This document shows, in pieces, positions 44,301 to 53,002 of a stretch of 64,000 nucleotides of DNA (the stretch's first letter is position 1; each line of letters starts with the position of its first letter). Both the position numbers and the translations under genes were made by a program. Under the pieces are notes generated by a model, which was not told the DNA's origin, did not search any database, and saw only the letters and a program-made list of their open reading frames with translations. The stretch comes from JAUIAI01 sp041396585 (GTDB taxonomy: Bacteria > Pseudomonadota > Gammaproteobacteria > Burkholderiales > Burkholderiaceae_E): positions 1-64,000 of the forward strand of contig JAWKYG010000011.1 of assembly GCA_041396585.1 (NCBI GenBank). The letters are read 5' to 3'.

Positions 44301-44617
44301 CCAGGGACGACAAGCTCGTGCTCGTCTATGGCGCGGCCAATCGTGATCCGGCCAGATTCGCCGACCCGGACATCTTCGATATCAGGCGCATCGACGCGGG
44401 CTCGCACTTCGCCTTCGGCGGGCAGAGCAATCCGCATCACTGCATCGGCCATCATCTGGCCGGGCGAATGGCGGGGCTGGCGATGAACCGCTTGTTCGCA
44501 CACTTCCCGGGCTTGCATCTGCCACCGGACAACGCGGCCGTTGCGGGCCCGTTGTCATTCATGACCGATCCGTATTTCCGCTCGCCCGAGGCGTTGACCC
44601 TGTTCACCCGGGTTTGA
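41396..44617 (+). CDS. DyP-type heme peroxidase fused to a cytochrome P450
   Basis: One uninterrupted 1073-residue frame. Residues 1-165 are an N-terminal domain (FARFLPTPDNSALQVITVFD, REKPGEFIEFVRR) often found ahead of DyP peroxidases. Residues about 185-660 are a DyP peroxidase with the GxxDG motif GYRDGIAQP (D363) and the proximal heme region PVGSHIRRMNPR (H517). Residues about 680-1073 are a P450: HMDGAEHRQMR in helix C, ExxR in EMLRFDAP, and heme cysteine C1016 in FGGQSNPHHCIGHHLAG. Both heme ligands are present. The P450 I-helix reads GGYLST (904-909), lacking the usual acid residue, and the cysteine loop has two extra residues. GGGA precedes ATG 41396. Cytosolic; substrate unknown. 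Confidence 0.88.
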   Translation: MSDTIDYRRGRFEAMARTGFVPDQVSHGLNLILPLQDPRLMPVLMSAILENRPRTSAVLEALNFVHFARFLPTPDNSALQVITVFDGALDTYVDEFAVAIGDTFDLILSFVDPAIRPHLPVREKPGEFIEFVRRQNQAVVGSEVYRHWPLFAAYPRTTVLEITGGQPVNRRVDDDARGQWIDRQDVQGNVLVAHAARRAWHYALRLPDAQAGRRLLGAMLTPDAFGLPQVTHDLDASTRARPYYLNVGLTAAGLVRLGVSSEQLGAFPAAFLDGPRHPERCRRTGDVGSNDPRHWELSFDGGQHADPQDAVHLLLSLYGADDAALAGHRRAIEAACDALGIARIWCRDARALAGGIGHFGYRDGIAQPRIAGVDDPSRTQDHQPMAGVGDFLLGARYPNAYGAPSLGAMPFELAENGCFAAVRLLEQDVEGFEAALKQAAAEHGIHPELLAAKLMGRWRSGEPLSLTGHQADLSDAGPAREIGREQLNAFDYIATDRFDPAGAGDDIAGALCPVGSHIRRMNPRSAPAVGKAYSRRMIRRGMPYVWADAGDGQGGSHPAKGLLGIFICSDLERQYEFVLGQWANGDLSQAGMRGGRDPFAGAVMPANGAGPGDAEPTSPFRIAHADGRVSQVQIGQFVRNRGSVYLLLPGLTGLRWLAGMPAVRREPPPGLALMRSRPQELCFDVHDPDFHRDPYPYYALLRERAAVVRVPQHNAWWVLSAELVEKLGANAGDFLKKPLRESEGHWPHGLFHMDGAEHRQMRTLLDPIMAWVREQRLDQACHAAIDRALAALGDAHEFDLVRQFAHRVPLETFMAVFGARAEEVARFDALIQSILRNVDPGLPANRRSQALISGAMIEDHLIRQVQGGADFGEDTILGRMQRLYEQQQLAPSQFIMTAVHFMMGGYLSTRFLITTGIWNLLRHGVRSSPPSADPVDEHALAEMLRFDAPFQMADRYAARDLELGGVRISRDDKLVLVYGAANRDPARFADPDIFDIRRIDAGSHFAFGGQSNPHHCIGHHLAGRMAGLAMNRLFAHFPGLHLPPDNAAVAGPLSFMTDPYFRSPEALTLFTRV

Positions 44618-44655
44618 AGGGGCCGTGCATGTGCCACGCGCGGATGCGATCGTCG

Positions 44656-46056
44656 TCAGTCGCGCCGTTCATGCATGCCGAGATGCCCGAGCAGGCGCTC
44701 GTGCGCGGCCTCGACCAGCTGCCTGTCGTGCGGGACCTCGACCGCTCGTGACCAGACCTGGCGTGCATGACCGGCAGCATCCAGCACCACCGCCCGATCA
44801 TCGGGCCTGAGCTCGGCGATCGCATGCAGACTCTGGTAGTAGCGTGCCATCACCTGAGGCTCGCCGCCGCCATGGCGCGCGAGGGTCTCGAAGAATTCCG
44901 TGACCAGATCCGACAGACAGAGCGCGTTGGCATGCAGACTGCGGTGGCCCGATTCGTCACCCGCCTTGTCCAGTTGCCGATGCCAATAGTCGATCGTTCG
45001 GGTCGCCGAAACGATCGCATCGACCGCGGTACCCGGGTCGTTCACGCCCGGAGACAGTGCGCGCGCGGCCACTTCCCCCATCATCGTGAAGCCGTAACGG
45101 GGGTCCTGCAGCAATGTGCGCCTCGGCCCCAGCAGGAAGGCATTGCGAATCTGCCCGTCGATCGCGGCGGACGAGTCTTTGGCGTTGGCGTTGGCGTTCG
45201 CGTTCGCGTCGGCGTCGGCGTCTGAGTCTGAGTCTGAGTCTGAGTCTGAGTCTGAGTCTGAGTCGCCGCGCGGATCATCGCGCGTATCGCCGCGATCGTC
45301 GTCATCCGCGCGTCTGACCAGGCGGCAGAGCGGGCGATTGCGATAACAGAACGTGCCCGATCTGACCATCAGATAGACATCGAAGCGCTGGTTCCGGGCG
45401 GCTTGCGCAAGGGCTTCGAAATCGATGGTCTGCACAAAGCCCACGGCATCGGCAAGGATGTCACGACCGTCGGGCGGCTCGGTGTACGGCTGGCAGAAAC
45501 CGGGGCGGCTGAGCCGGTCGCCGTCGATCGCCTCCCGGGTGCTCAGCTCCAGCGCGCGCAATGTATCGTGAATCTGGCCCAGTCGCGAGACATCATCGAC
45601 CCAGCGAATCAGCGTGATCACGACCAGATTCAGAATCGCGAACGACGCAATGAAGATCAGCGCGCGCCCGCCTTCCTCCACCAGGTTGGAGTCGATCACA
45701 ATCAGCGCGGTGACGCTGAAGACGAAGGTGCCGATGAAGGTGGAGATCGCGTGCAGGGCGGCCGAGTCCTCGACCATCAAAGGTGCAACACGCGGCGTGG
45801 CCATGCTGGCGGCTGCCTGATAGGCCGAGACCATTGTGCCGAGCGAGAACGTGGCCACCGCCAGCATGCTGGTGGCAAGAATCGACAGCAGGCGCTCGAC
45901 CGCGTCTCCACCGACCAGCGAAGAGATCCAGCGAGGCATCAGCGGGTCGAACAGCCACGCCAGCAGGCAGATGCCCACGGCCACACCTGTAAACAGGGCT
46001 GTGCGCACCCATAGGCGACGGATCAGCTGATTGAGCAGGTAGAGCCAGCGGGACAT
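44656..46056 (-). CDS. DUF2254 membrane protein with Asp/Ser-Asp/Ala-Asn/Ala repeat
   Basis: A 466-residue DUF2254 protein with four membrane helices in the first 160 residues (ALFTGVAVGICLLAWLF, LLSILATSMLAVATFSLGTM, AISTFIGTFVFSVTALIVI, ALIFIASFAILNLVVITLI) and a large soluble C-terminal part containing the conserved FGFTMMGEVAARALSPGVND-like segment (here YGFTMMGEVAARALSPG). A low-complexity insert of seven DS, three DA and four NA pairs, encoded by a hexanucleotide repeat, interrupts the soluble part near residue 265. The family is of unknown function. It is convergent with the peroxidase-P450 gene. Confidence 0.85.
   Translation of the reverse strand: MSRWLYLLNQLIRRLWVRTALFTGVAVGICLLAWLFDPLMPRWISSLVGGDAVERLLSILATSMLAVATFSLGTMVSAYQAAASMATPRVAPLMVEDSAALHAISTFIGTFVFSVTALIVIDSNLVEEGGRALIFIASFAILNLVVITLIRWVDDVSRLGQIHDTLRALELSTREAIDGDRLSRPGFCQPYTEPPDGRDILADAVGFVQTIDFEALAQAARNQRFDVYLMVRSGTFCYRNRPLCRLVRRADDDDRGDTRDDPRGDSDSDSDSDSDSDSDADADANANANANAKDSSAAIDGQIRNAFLLGPRRTLLQDPRYGFTMMGEVAARALSPGVNDPGTAVDAIVSATRTIDYWHRQLDKAGDESGHRSLHANALCLSDLVTEFFETLARHGGGEPQVMARYYQSLHAIAELRPDDRAVVLDAAGHARQVWSRAVEVPHDRQLVEAAHERLLGHLGMHERRD
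45181..45264. repeat. Fourteen-copy hexanucleotide tandem repeat inside the DUF2254 gene
   Basis: On the + strand the array is three GGCGTT, one CGCGTT, one CGCGTC, two GGCGTC and seven perfect TGAGTC units. Because the unit is six bases, copy-number changes keep the reading frame and add or remove Asp-Ser pairs. The identical TGAGTC copies suggest recent slippage expansion at one end and older, diverged units at the other. Confidence 0.9.
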
Positions 46057-46434
46057 GACGCGGCCGGTTGAAGGGGGATACGGTGCGCGACGTGCTGCAC
46101 CGCAAAGGCTTCGATCGCCCTCATCCTAGCAGGCGCCCTTGCGGGCAACCTCGTGTTCAGCTGGTGTATCCGCATCCGCTGCCGCCTCTTGCGGCCGCAC
46201 CGACCGGCTGTCCTGCCAGGGGCATGAGCGCGCCACCGCCAGTGCCCTGTCAGAACGGATCTGAACAACCCCGGAATCCCGCTTGTGCCGATGGCCGCCA
46301 GCCACGAGGCTTCTCCGCGGCGCGACAATCGCGTGCCATTCGCCATTTCGCTGCGACCGTCCATCTTCTCAGAGCAGGCCCCGGACGAGCGGCTCGGAAC
46401 AATCTGAGGCATCCAGATCAGCCCGGGTGCGTCC
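46057..46434. other. Divergent intergenic region, no gene recognised
   Basis: About 380 bases between the start of the DUF2254 gene (46056, minus) and the start of the lipoprotein gene (46435, plus). Short open frames here match no family and lack start signals. It should hold promoters for both neighbours; no confident -35/-10 pair was identified. Confidence 0.5.
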
Positions 46435-47058
46435 GTGTTCGCACGAGTCCTGTTTCGTGATTGTCAGCGCAGCATGAGCTTGCTGCTGTGGGCCGCGCTG
46501 TCTGCCTCGCTGGCCGCCTGCGGCGGCGGCGAGAGCGCGCTCGACCCGATGGTGGCCACCGGCAATGCCGCGCAGATTCGCGCCGAACTCGACACCTCGG
46601 TTGCCGGCAAGACCACCGCGACGCCCGCTGATCCGTTCGCGGCCCAGGCGCTGGCGGCTATCAACGCCGCACGCGCGGCCGGTGCCCGATGTGGTGATCA
46701 GGACATGCCCGCAGCGCCGCCGGTGCAGTGGAATGCCCAGGTCGCCTATGCCGCGCTGCTGCAGTCCGAGTGGATGCAACAGGCCAATGCCTTTTCACAT
46801 GCGTGGCCCGATGGCACGCGCGTGGGCAAGCGCCTGGATATGGCGGGGGCCAACTGGTATCTTGCCGACGAGAACATCGCGGCCGGGTTTGGCAGCATCG
46901 ACGAAGCGATCGTCGGCTGGCTCGCCAGCCCTTCGCATTGTTCTGCACTGATGCGTGCGGAGCTCACCGAGGCCGGCATGGCCGTTGTGCCCGGCCAGCC
47001 CGAGAACAGCTATGCCTCTTACTGGACGATGGTGCTGGTTCGGCCGCCGGGCGGCTGA
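46435..47058 (+). CDS. CAP/SCP-domain lipoprotein
   Basis: A 207-residue protein with a lipobox (LSASLAAC followed by GGG), so it is probably lipid-anchored. The mature part is a bacterial CAP (SCP/PR1) domain: AFSHAWPDGTRVGKRL, NIAAGFGSIDEAIVGWLASP and SPSHCSALM, keeping the histidine and glutamate cavity residues (H in SHAW, E in ADENIAAG). GTG 46435 provides the charged N-region the signal needs; ATG 46474 is the alternative but leaves a signal with no basic residue. Bacterial CAP lipoproteins are envelope proteins with unclear biochemical roles. Confidence 0.8.
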   Translation: MFARVLFRDCQRSMSLLLWAALSASLAACGGGESALDPMVATGNAAQIRAELDTSVAGKTTATPADPFAAQALAAINAARAAGARCGDQDMPAAPPVQWNAQVAYAALLQSEWMQQANAFSHAWPDGTRVGKRLDMAGANWYLADENIAAGFGSIDEAIVGWLASPSHCSALMRAELTEAGMAVVPGQPENSYASYWTMVLVRPPGG

Positions 47059-47154
47059 TTGGCTCGTCTGGCCGCAGCCGGGCTGCGCCGGCGTCGCGTC
47101 GGCTGCTTGCTTCGAATCGACGGCCGCACAACGACATCCCACCGGAGTGACCCG

Positions 47155-50100
47155 ATGCGCAGGTTCGACCTTGCCCGTTTCAGCCTGACTGTCTGTCTGG
47201 CTGTCCTTTGCGTGGCCGCACCGGCGGCGCCCCTGAGCCGTGTCGATGTCCCCGAGCCGCTGCGTCCGTGGGTCGACTGGGTCTTGTCGGCCCGGCCCGA
47301 GGCCGTCTGTGCGGTTCGCTATGACAATGATGAACATCAGTGTGCGTGGCCCGGCCCGCTCGAGCTGCATGCCTCCGCCGAGCGGCTCGACTTCGCGCTG
47401 ACCGTGGATGTCGCCGCGCCGCTGCGTCTGGCGCTGCCGGGTGGCCGCGGTCAATGGCCCAGCCGGGTGACGGTCGATGAACGGCCGGCCGAACTCGTGG
47501 AGCTCGATGCAAGCCCGACGGTCGCGCTCAGTGCCGGCCGTCACCGCATCGCCGGTTCGATCGATTGGGCATCGATGCCCGATGCGTTGATGATTCCGCC
47601 TTCGGTCGGCATGGTCGATCTCAGTATCGACGGCGTTCCGGTGCCCGCACCGCGCTGGCGCGAGAATCGTCTGTGGCTGCGTGAGCGCGTGGCTGCGCAA
47701 GCGCGCAAGGCGATGCCCGAAGACCGACTGACGCTTACCGTGGCCAGGCTGATCTCCGATGGTCACCCGACGCAGTTGCTCACGGAGCTGACCGTGGGTG
47801 TCAGTGGCAGCGCGCGCGAGACAGTGCTGGGCCGCCCGGTGCCGGACGGTTTCCAGGCCTTGAAGATCGACTCGCCCCTGCCGACCCGGCTCGAACCCGA
47901 CGGCTCTCTGCGTGTTCAGGTGCGCCCCGGCGAATGGACGATTCGCGTGCAGGCGCGGCGTATCGGTTCGCTCGATGCGCTGTCCATGGTCGCGCAGGCG
48001 CAGCCGTGGCCCGCGGACGAGATCTGGGTTTTTCAGGCATCGCCCGCGCACCGGCTGGTGCGGGTCCAGGGTGTGGAGCAGATCGATCCGCGACGCTCGC
48101 ATGCGCCGGCGGGCTGGCAGCAGTGGCCAACCTATCGGATGACCGCAGGCCAGACGCTGCGCCTGGAGACCCAGCGGCGCGGCAATCCCGATCCGGATCC
48201 CGATCAGCTGCGTTTACAACGCACCTTCTGGCTCGACTTCGATGGCGCCGGCTACACGATCAGCGACCGCATCGACGGTCAACTCAAGCGCACCTGGCGA
48301 CTGAGCATCGCCCCCGGGGTGCAGCTCGGGCGGGTGGCGCTCGATGGCCAGCCGCAGTTCATCACCGAGGCAGACGATGGGCGCAGTGGTGTCGAGGTGC
48401 GTCATGGGCGACTCGATCTCGAGGCCGATGCCCGCCTGGCGCGCGACGGTGCGCCGTTGCCCGCCTCTGGCTGGGCAACCGTGATGGCGTCGGTGGCCGC
48501 GCAGTTGCAGACACCGCCGGGTTGGCGCGTGGTGTCGGTCAGCGGGGTGGACGCCGCTCCCGGCGCCTGGCTCGAGGCCTGGACCTTGTTCGATCTGTTC
48601 TTCGTGTTGTTGTCGACGCTCGCGGTGGCCAGGCTGTGGGGCATCGGTTGGGCGGCGCTCACGCTGACCGGCCTGGTGCTGATCTGGCATGAGCCGGCGG
48701 CGCCGCGCCTGGTCTGGCTCGGGGTGATGGCGATCGCGGCGATGCGCCGGCTGGTGCCGCGCGACGGGCGCTTTGCCAATCTGTTGCGCCCGCTATGGCT
48801 GCTGGCCTGGCTGGTTTTGCTGATTCAGGCCTTGCCATTCGCCGTGCAGCAGGCGCGGCTGGCGATCTATCCGCAACTCGAGCATGTGCGCATGCCGCAG
48901 GTGGCGCAGCCACGCGTGACCATGGACAAACTCGAGGATGCGCGCGAGAAGCGTGCGCAGGCCGAGCCCAGGATTCAGCGATCCGCGCCGGCCGCGGCAC
49001 CCGCGCCCTACGGCGTTCCGGCGAGCAGCCTCGCTGCCAGCCAGCGCAGCCTCGAGGAGGCCGATCCCGGCGCGATCGTTCAAACCGGCCCGGGCCTGCC
49101 CGACTGGCAATGGCGTCGCACCGGTCTGAGCTGGAACGGGCCGGTGGCACCGGATCAGACCTTCGAGCCGTGGCTGCTGTCTCCGGGCTGGGTTTCGGGC
49201 CTGCGTCTGCTGGCGCTGGCGGTGTTGGCGATGCTCGCCTGGCGGATGTTCGATACCGGCCGACGTGGCGCGCAGCGGGGCGGCGGCGCGAGCGGCGGTG
49301 GCGCGGATCGGGGCGGTGAGCCGCCCGCGCCCGCGGCGGGCGGGGTCGGGCAGCGCGCGGACGCCGTCGCGCCCAGTGTCACCGCGGCGTTGGCGCCGAT
49401 CCTGCTCGCGGGTCTGCTCGGCGGCTTGCTGTCCATTGCGGGCCCCGCGCATGCGCAGGCGACCGATGGCGCCATCCCCTCGCAGGCCCTGCTCGACGAA
49501 CTCGCGCGGCGTCTTCTCGAACAGCCTCATCCGGCGCCGCGCGCCTCGCTGCCGGCGATCGAGATCCGCGCGCGCGAGCAATGGCTGGAACTCGACGCGC
49601 GCTTTCACGCGCTGCAGCGAAGCGCAGTACCGCTGCCGGTGGATGCCTCCGATGGCTGGCCGATGTCGATCGCTCTCGATGGCCGCACACGCGATGTCGC
49701 GGTGATCCGCAATGCCAAGGGAGAGCTGTGGATGCTGTTGCCGGCGGGCCGCCACACGGTGTCGGTGCGTATGGCCTTGCAGGGTGCCGAGACGGTGGCC
49801 CTGCCGATGCCGCTGACCGCACAGCAGGTGCGCTTCGAAGGCGCGGGCTGGACGCTGACCGGGCTGGATGGCGGCGGGGTGCCAGGCGCGCGTCTCGTGC
49901 TCACCCGTGAGCAAAAGCCGGCCGAGACCGACACCGGCCCGGCGCCGTTGATGCCAGGGCGTCTGCCGCCGTTGTTCCGTGTCGAGCGGGTGCTGCATCT
50001 CGGTCTGCAGTGGCGGGTCGATACCACCGTCACCCGGCTGTCTGCGTCGCTCGAGGCGCAGGCGCTGGCGATCGATCTGTTGCCCGGCGAGGCGGTCACG

Positions 50101-51393
50101 ACCGACGGCGTGGCCGTGCGCGACGGCCGTGCGCGGATCGTCGTGCCCGCGGGCTCGCGCGCGCTGCGCTGGCAGAGCCGTCTCGATCCTGTGGCCCAGC
50201 TGACCCTGAGCGCGGGCGATGCCGCCGATGTGATCGAGACCTGGGCGATCGATGCCGGCCCGATCTGGCATGTCGAGCACGCGGGCCTTGCGCCGATACA
50301 TCATCAGGATGCGCAAGCCCGCTGGCTGCCCACCTGGCACCCGTGGCCCGGCGAGCAACTGACGTTGACGGTCACCCGTCCCAAGGGGGCGCCGGGGCGC
50401 ACGCTGACCATTCAGAGTAGCCAGCTCGAACTCACGCCGGGCAGCCAGCGCAGCAGCGCCGAGTTGCGCCTGAATGTGCAGGCCAGCCAGGGGCAACGAC
50501 ATCGGATCGCCTTGCCCGAAGGTGCCGAGTTGCAGTGGGTCAAGGTGGATGGGCGCGCGCAGGCGCTAAGGCTGGAGGGTGGTGCCGTGACCGTGCCCAT
50601 CGATCCGGGCGCGCACAGGCTCGAGCTGGCCTGGCAGGCGAGCGGCGCGCTACCGGGGGTCTGGCATACGCCTCGGGTGGACGTGGGCCTGGAATCGGTG
50701 AACGCCCGCCTGAAGGTGAATTCGCCCGCAGATCGGTGGGTGTTCTGGCTCTCCGGCCTGCGCCTGGGCCCGGCAGTGCTTTACTGGGGGTGCTGATCGT
50801 GGTGATCGCTCGCGATCGCGCTGGCACGCGCCACGCGGGGCAAACTGCCGCTCGGCCTGGCAGGCTGGCTGATGCTGTCGATCGGGCTGATGCAGACCTC
50901 GCTGTTCGCTTTGGTGCCGATCGTGCTCTGGCTGGCCCTGCTGCACGGGCGGGCCACCGGGGCTGCCGGCTGGCGTGCGTCCCTGTTCAATGCCGCGCAG
51001 GTGCTGATCGTGATGTTCACCCTGGTGGTTGCCGGTGTGCTCTATCTGGCCGTGCAGCAGAGCCTGCTCGGCTGGCCGGACATGCAGATCGAGGGCAATG
51101 GTTCGAGCTGGCGCGAGCTGAACTGGTATGCCGATCGCAGCGGCCCTGTGTTGCCCACCGCCACCATCGTGTCGCTGCCGTTGATCGTCTACCGCGTGCT
51201 GATGCTGCTGTGGGCGCTCTGGCTGGCGTGGGCGGTGCTAGGCTGGCTGCGCTGGGCCTGGGCCGCATTCTCGGCCGGTGGCTTCTGGCGCCCGATCAAC
51301 TGGCGTGAGTTCGGTCAGCGTCGCAAGGCCCCGGCCGAGCCAGGCCAGGCCGGCGATGCGGGCGGCAACGGGCCGGATCGCGCTGGCCCGTGA
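47155..51393 (+). CDS. Very large multi-pass membrane protein of unknown function, split by two close indels
   Basis: About 1400 residues if read through. A signal-like N-terminus (FSLTVCLAVLCVAAPAAP) leads a beta-rich domain to about residue 470. Membrane segments follow near 475-530, 548-565 and 681-700, then a second signal/TM-like stretch near 746-768, another large beta-rich domain to about 1200 and C-terminal helices (LGLAGWLMLSIGLMQTSLFA, LIVMFTLVVAGVLYLAVQQS). In the written sequence the frame stops at TGA 50794-50796, but the same frame resumes after about 20 bases. A missing G in the GGGGG run near 50787 and an extra base near 50810 compensate, restoring VLYWGVLIVVIA. ATG 47155 has GGAG seven bases upstream. 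Family not recognised. Confidence 0.7.
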
Positions 51394-51457
51394 GTGCGCG
51401 AGGTGAGCGGCGACGCTCACCTCGACGCCGGAAGCGGCCGGGCGCGGGGCCGCGAGA

Positions 51458-52900
51458 TCACTGTGTGCCCTGCAGATACTCGCGATCGATACTGGGCAGG
51501 GGCTGATCCCGGATCGCCGCCTCGAACGCGGACAGGCGCTTGTAGATCGACATCAACTCCACGATCGTGGTCCAGGAATTGATCAGGTACTGGAACGAGT
51601 TCTCCACCTGGCTGAACGCACGGATCACCTGCTGCATCACGCCAAGCGTGAATCCTGCGGCCACGATCGTCGGTGCCAGCGCGATGTACGGCACCAGAAC
51701 GCCTACCTGCAGGTAGGCGTAGCGCACCACATTGAAGTAAAGGTAATTGAAGTACAGGCGGAAATAGTTGCGCCGTACATCATCGAACAGGTCGCGAACG
51801 GTCGGCGGTTGCGCGCGCGCGGGATTGTCTTCGCCGTACACGAGCTCCTTGCGGTATGCCGCCTCCACCCGCTGATTGCGAAACTCCAGGCCCGGCAGCC
51901 TGATGCCGGCCAAGGCCAGCAGTCCGGTGCCGAAGATCGACCAGATGATCGCCACGAACACCAGCGCCTGGGGAATCTCGCCGATGATGGGCAGCGCCTT
52001 CACATAGGCGCTGAGCCCCCAGAGGATCGGCAGGAACGCGATCAGGGTCATGATCGCGCGTACCAGGGACACACCCAGCCCCTCCATGATCGAGGCAAAG
52101 CGCATCGTGTCTTCCTGAACCCGCTGCGATGCGCCCTCGATGTGGCGAACCCGCTCCCACATCGACATGTAGTGGTCGTTCATCGCGGTGCGCCAGCGAA
52201 ACACGTAGTGGCTGACGAAAAAGTTCACCAGCACGACCACCGTGATGTAGGTGAGCGCGATCTTGCCGAAGGTGAGCAGCTGCGCGTAGTAATAGTCGAG
52301 CGTCACGCTGTTCGGCTTGGCCAGCGCATTCTGGATCATGTCGTAGAAGGTGCCGAACCATTCATTGATCATGACGTCGAGCTGCACCTGGAACCAGGTG
52401 ACGAAGATGATCAGCGCCGAGCCTGCCACCGACCAACGCCGCCAGCGGTGCGGCGCCGCGATCATCCAGAATCCCACGAACAGCCCGTAGCAGACCAGCA
52501 TGTACTGATAGAACCAGAACGACCCCGCCCGCTTGGTCTGCAATTCCTCTGGTGTTCGTGCGCGGGTCTGCTCGGCGCGGCGTGCGGCAGCGGCTTCGGC
52601 GGCAGTCTTGGGTTTCGCATCGCCGGTGGCGGCATTGTCACCGGCTGCATCGGCCGGGGCCGTGGCAACAGCGGCCGGGTATCCGGCGCCGAACAGGCCA
52701 CCGATCGAGAGCTGTGGCCCCATATGCTGCGCCACGGTGAACCAGAACAGCACGCAGGCCAGCGCCCAGATCGCGAACGAGGTGAAGAAGGCGCGTGGAT
52801 TGGGAAAGAACGATTGAACACGGGCGGTCTCCCAGCGGCGGGTCGGGGGAAACCGGATTATGGGCGCGGGCCGCTCAGGAATCGGGCGCGGCCCCGACAT
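51458..52900 (-). CDS. SbmA/BacA-family peptide transporter
   Basis: A 480-residue inner-membrane protein closely following SbmA/BacA: FFPNPRAFFTSFAIWALACV at the N-terminus, VQLDVMINEWFGTFYDMIQ, FRWRTAMNDHYMSMWERVRH and SQVENSFQYLINSWTTIVEL near the end. It imports proline-rich peptides, microcins or modified peptides using the proton gradient. An Ala-rich insertion after helix 1 (about 45 residues, APADAAGDNAATGD) is not typical. The written frame can start at ATG 52900, which has no ribosome-binding site. A better start is GTG 52821, with GGGAG seven bases upstream, if an AA run at 52815 is really AAA, giving the canonical VFKSFFPNP beginning. Confidence 0.9.
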   Translation of the reverse strand: MSGPRPIPERPAPIIRFPPTRRWETARVQSFFPNPRAFFTSFAIWALACVLFWFTVAQHMGPQLSIGGLFGAGYPAAVATAPADAAGDNAATGDAKPKTAAEAAAARRAEQTRARTPEELQTKRAGSFWFYQYMLVCYGLFVGFWMIAAPHRWRRWSVAGSALIIFVTWFQVQLDVMINEWFGTFYDMIQNALAKPNSVTLDYYYAQLLTFGKIALTYITVVVLVNFFVSHYVFRWRTAMNDHYMSMWERVRHIEGASQRVQEDTMRFASIMEGLGVSLVRAIMTLIAFLPILWGLSAYVKALPIIGEIPQALVFVAIIWSIFGTGLLALAGIRLPGLEFRNQRVEAAYRKELVYGEDNPARAQPPTVRDLFDDVRRNYFRLYFNYLYFNVVRYAYLQVGVLVPYIALAPTIVAAGFTLGVMQQVIRAFSQVENSFQYLINSWTTIVELMSIYKRLSAFEAAIRDQPLPSIDREYLQGTQ

Positions 52901-52948
52901 CAACGTCGAATTGGCGCTCGGGCTGTTGCGTGCTCGCGCCAGATGACG

Positions 52949-53002
52949 GGCGGGCGGCACCGATGCGCCGCCCGCCGCGGGAGTCGCGCCGCTGCGCGAC
53001 TC
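52949..53002 (-). terminator. Two hairpins after the FMN dehydrogenase gene
   Basis: GGCGGGCGGC (52949-52958) pairs with GCCGCCCGCC (52967-52976), a perfect 10-bp stem. Next to it GAGTCGCG-CCGCTG-CGCGACTC (52981-53002) forms an 8-bp stem reaching into the stop codon of the gene ending at 53001. Together they plausibly end the dehydrogenase transcript before the SbmA gene. Confidence 0.6.

Noticed and set aside
45181..45264. CRISPR-like array or phase-variable switch
   Set aside because: The unit is only six bases with no spacers, and unit changes keep the reading frame, so neither a CRISPR array nor an on/off switch fits.
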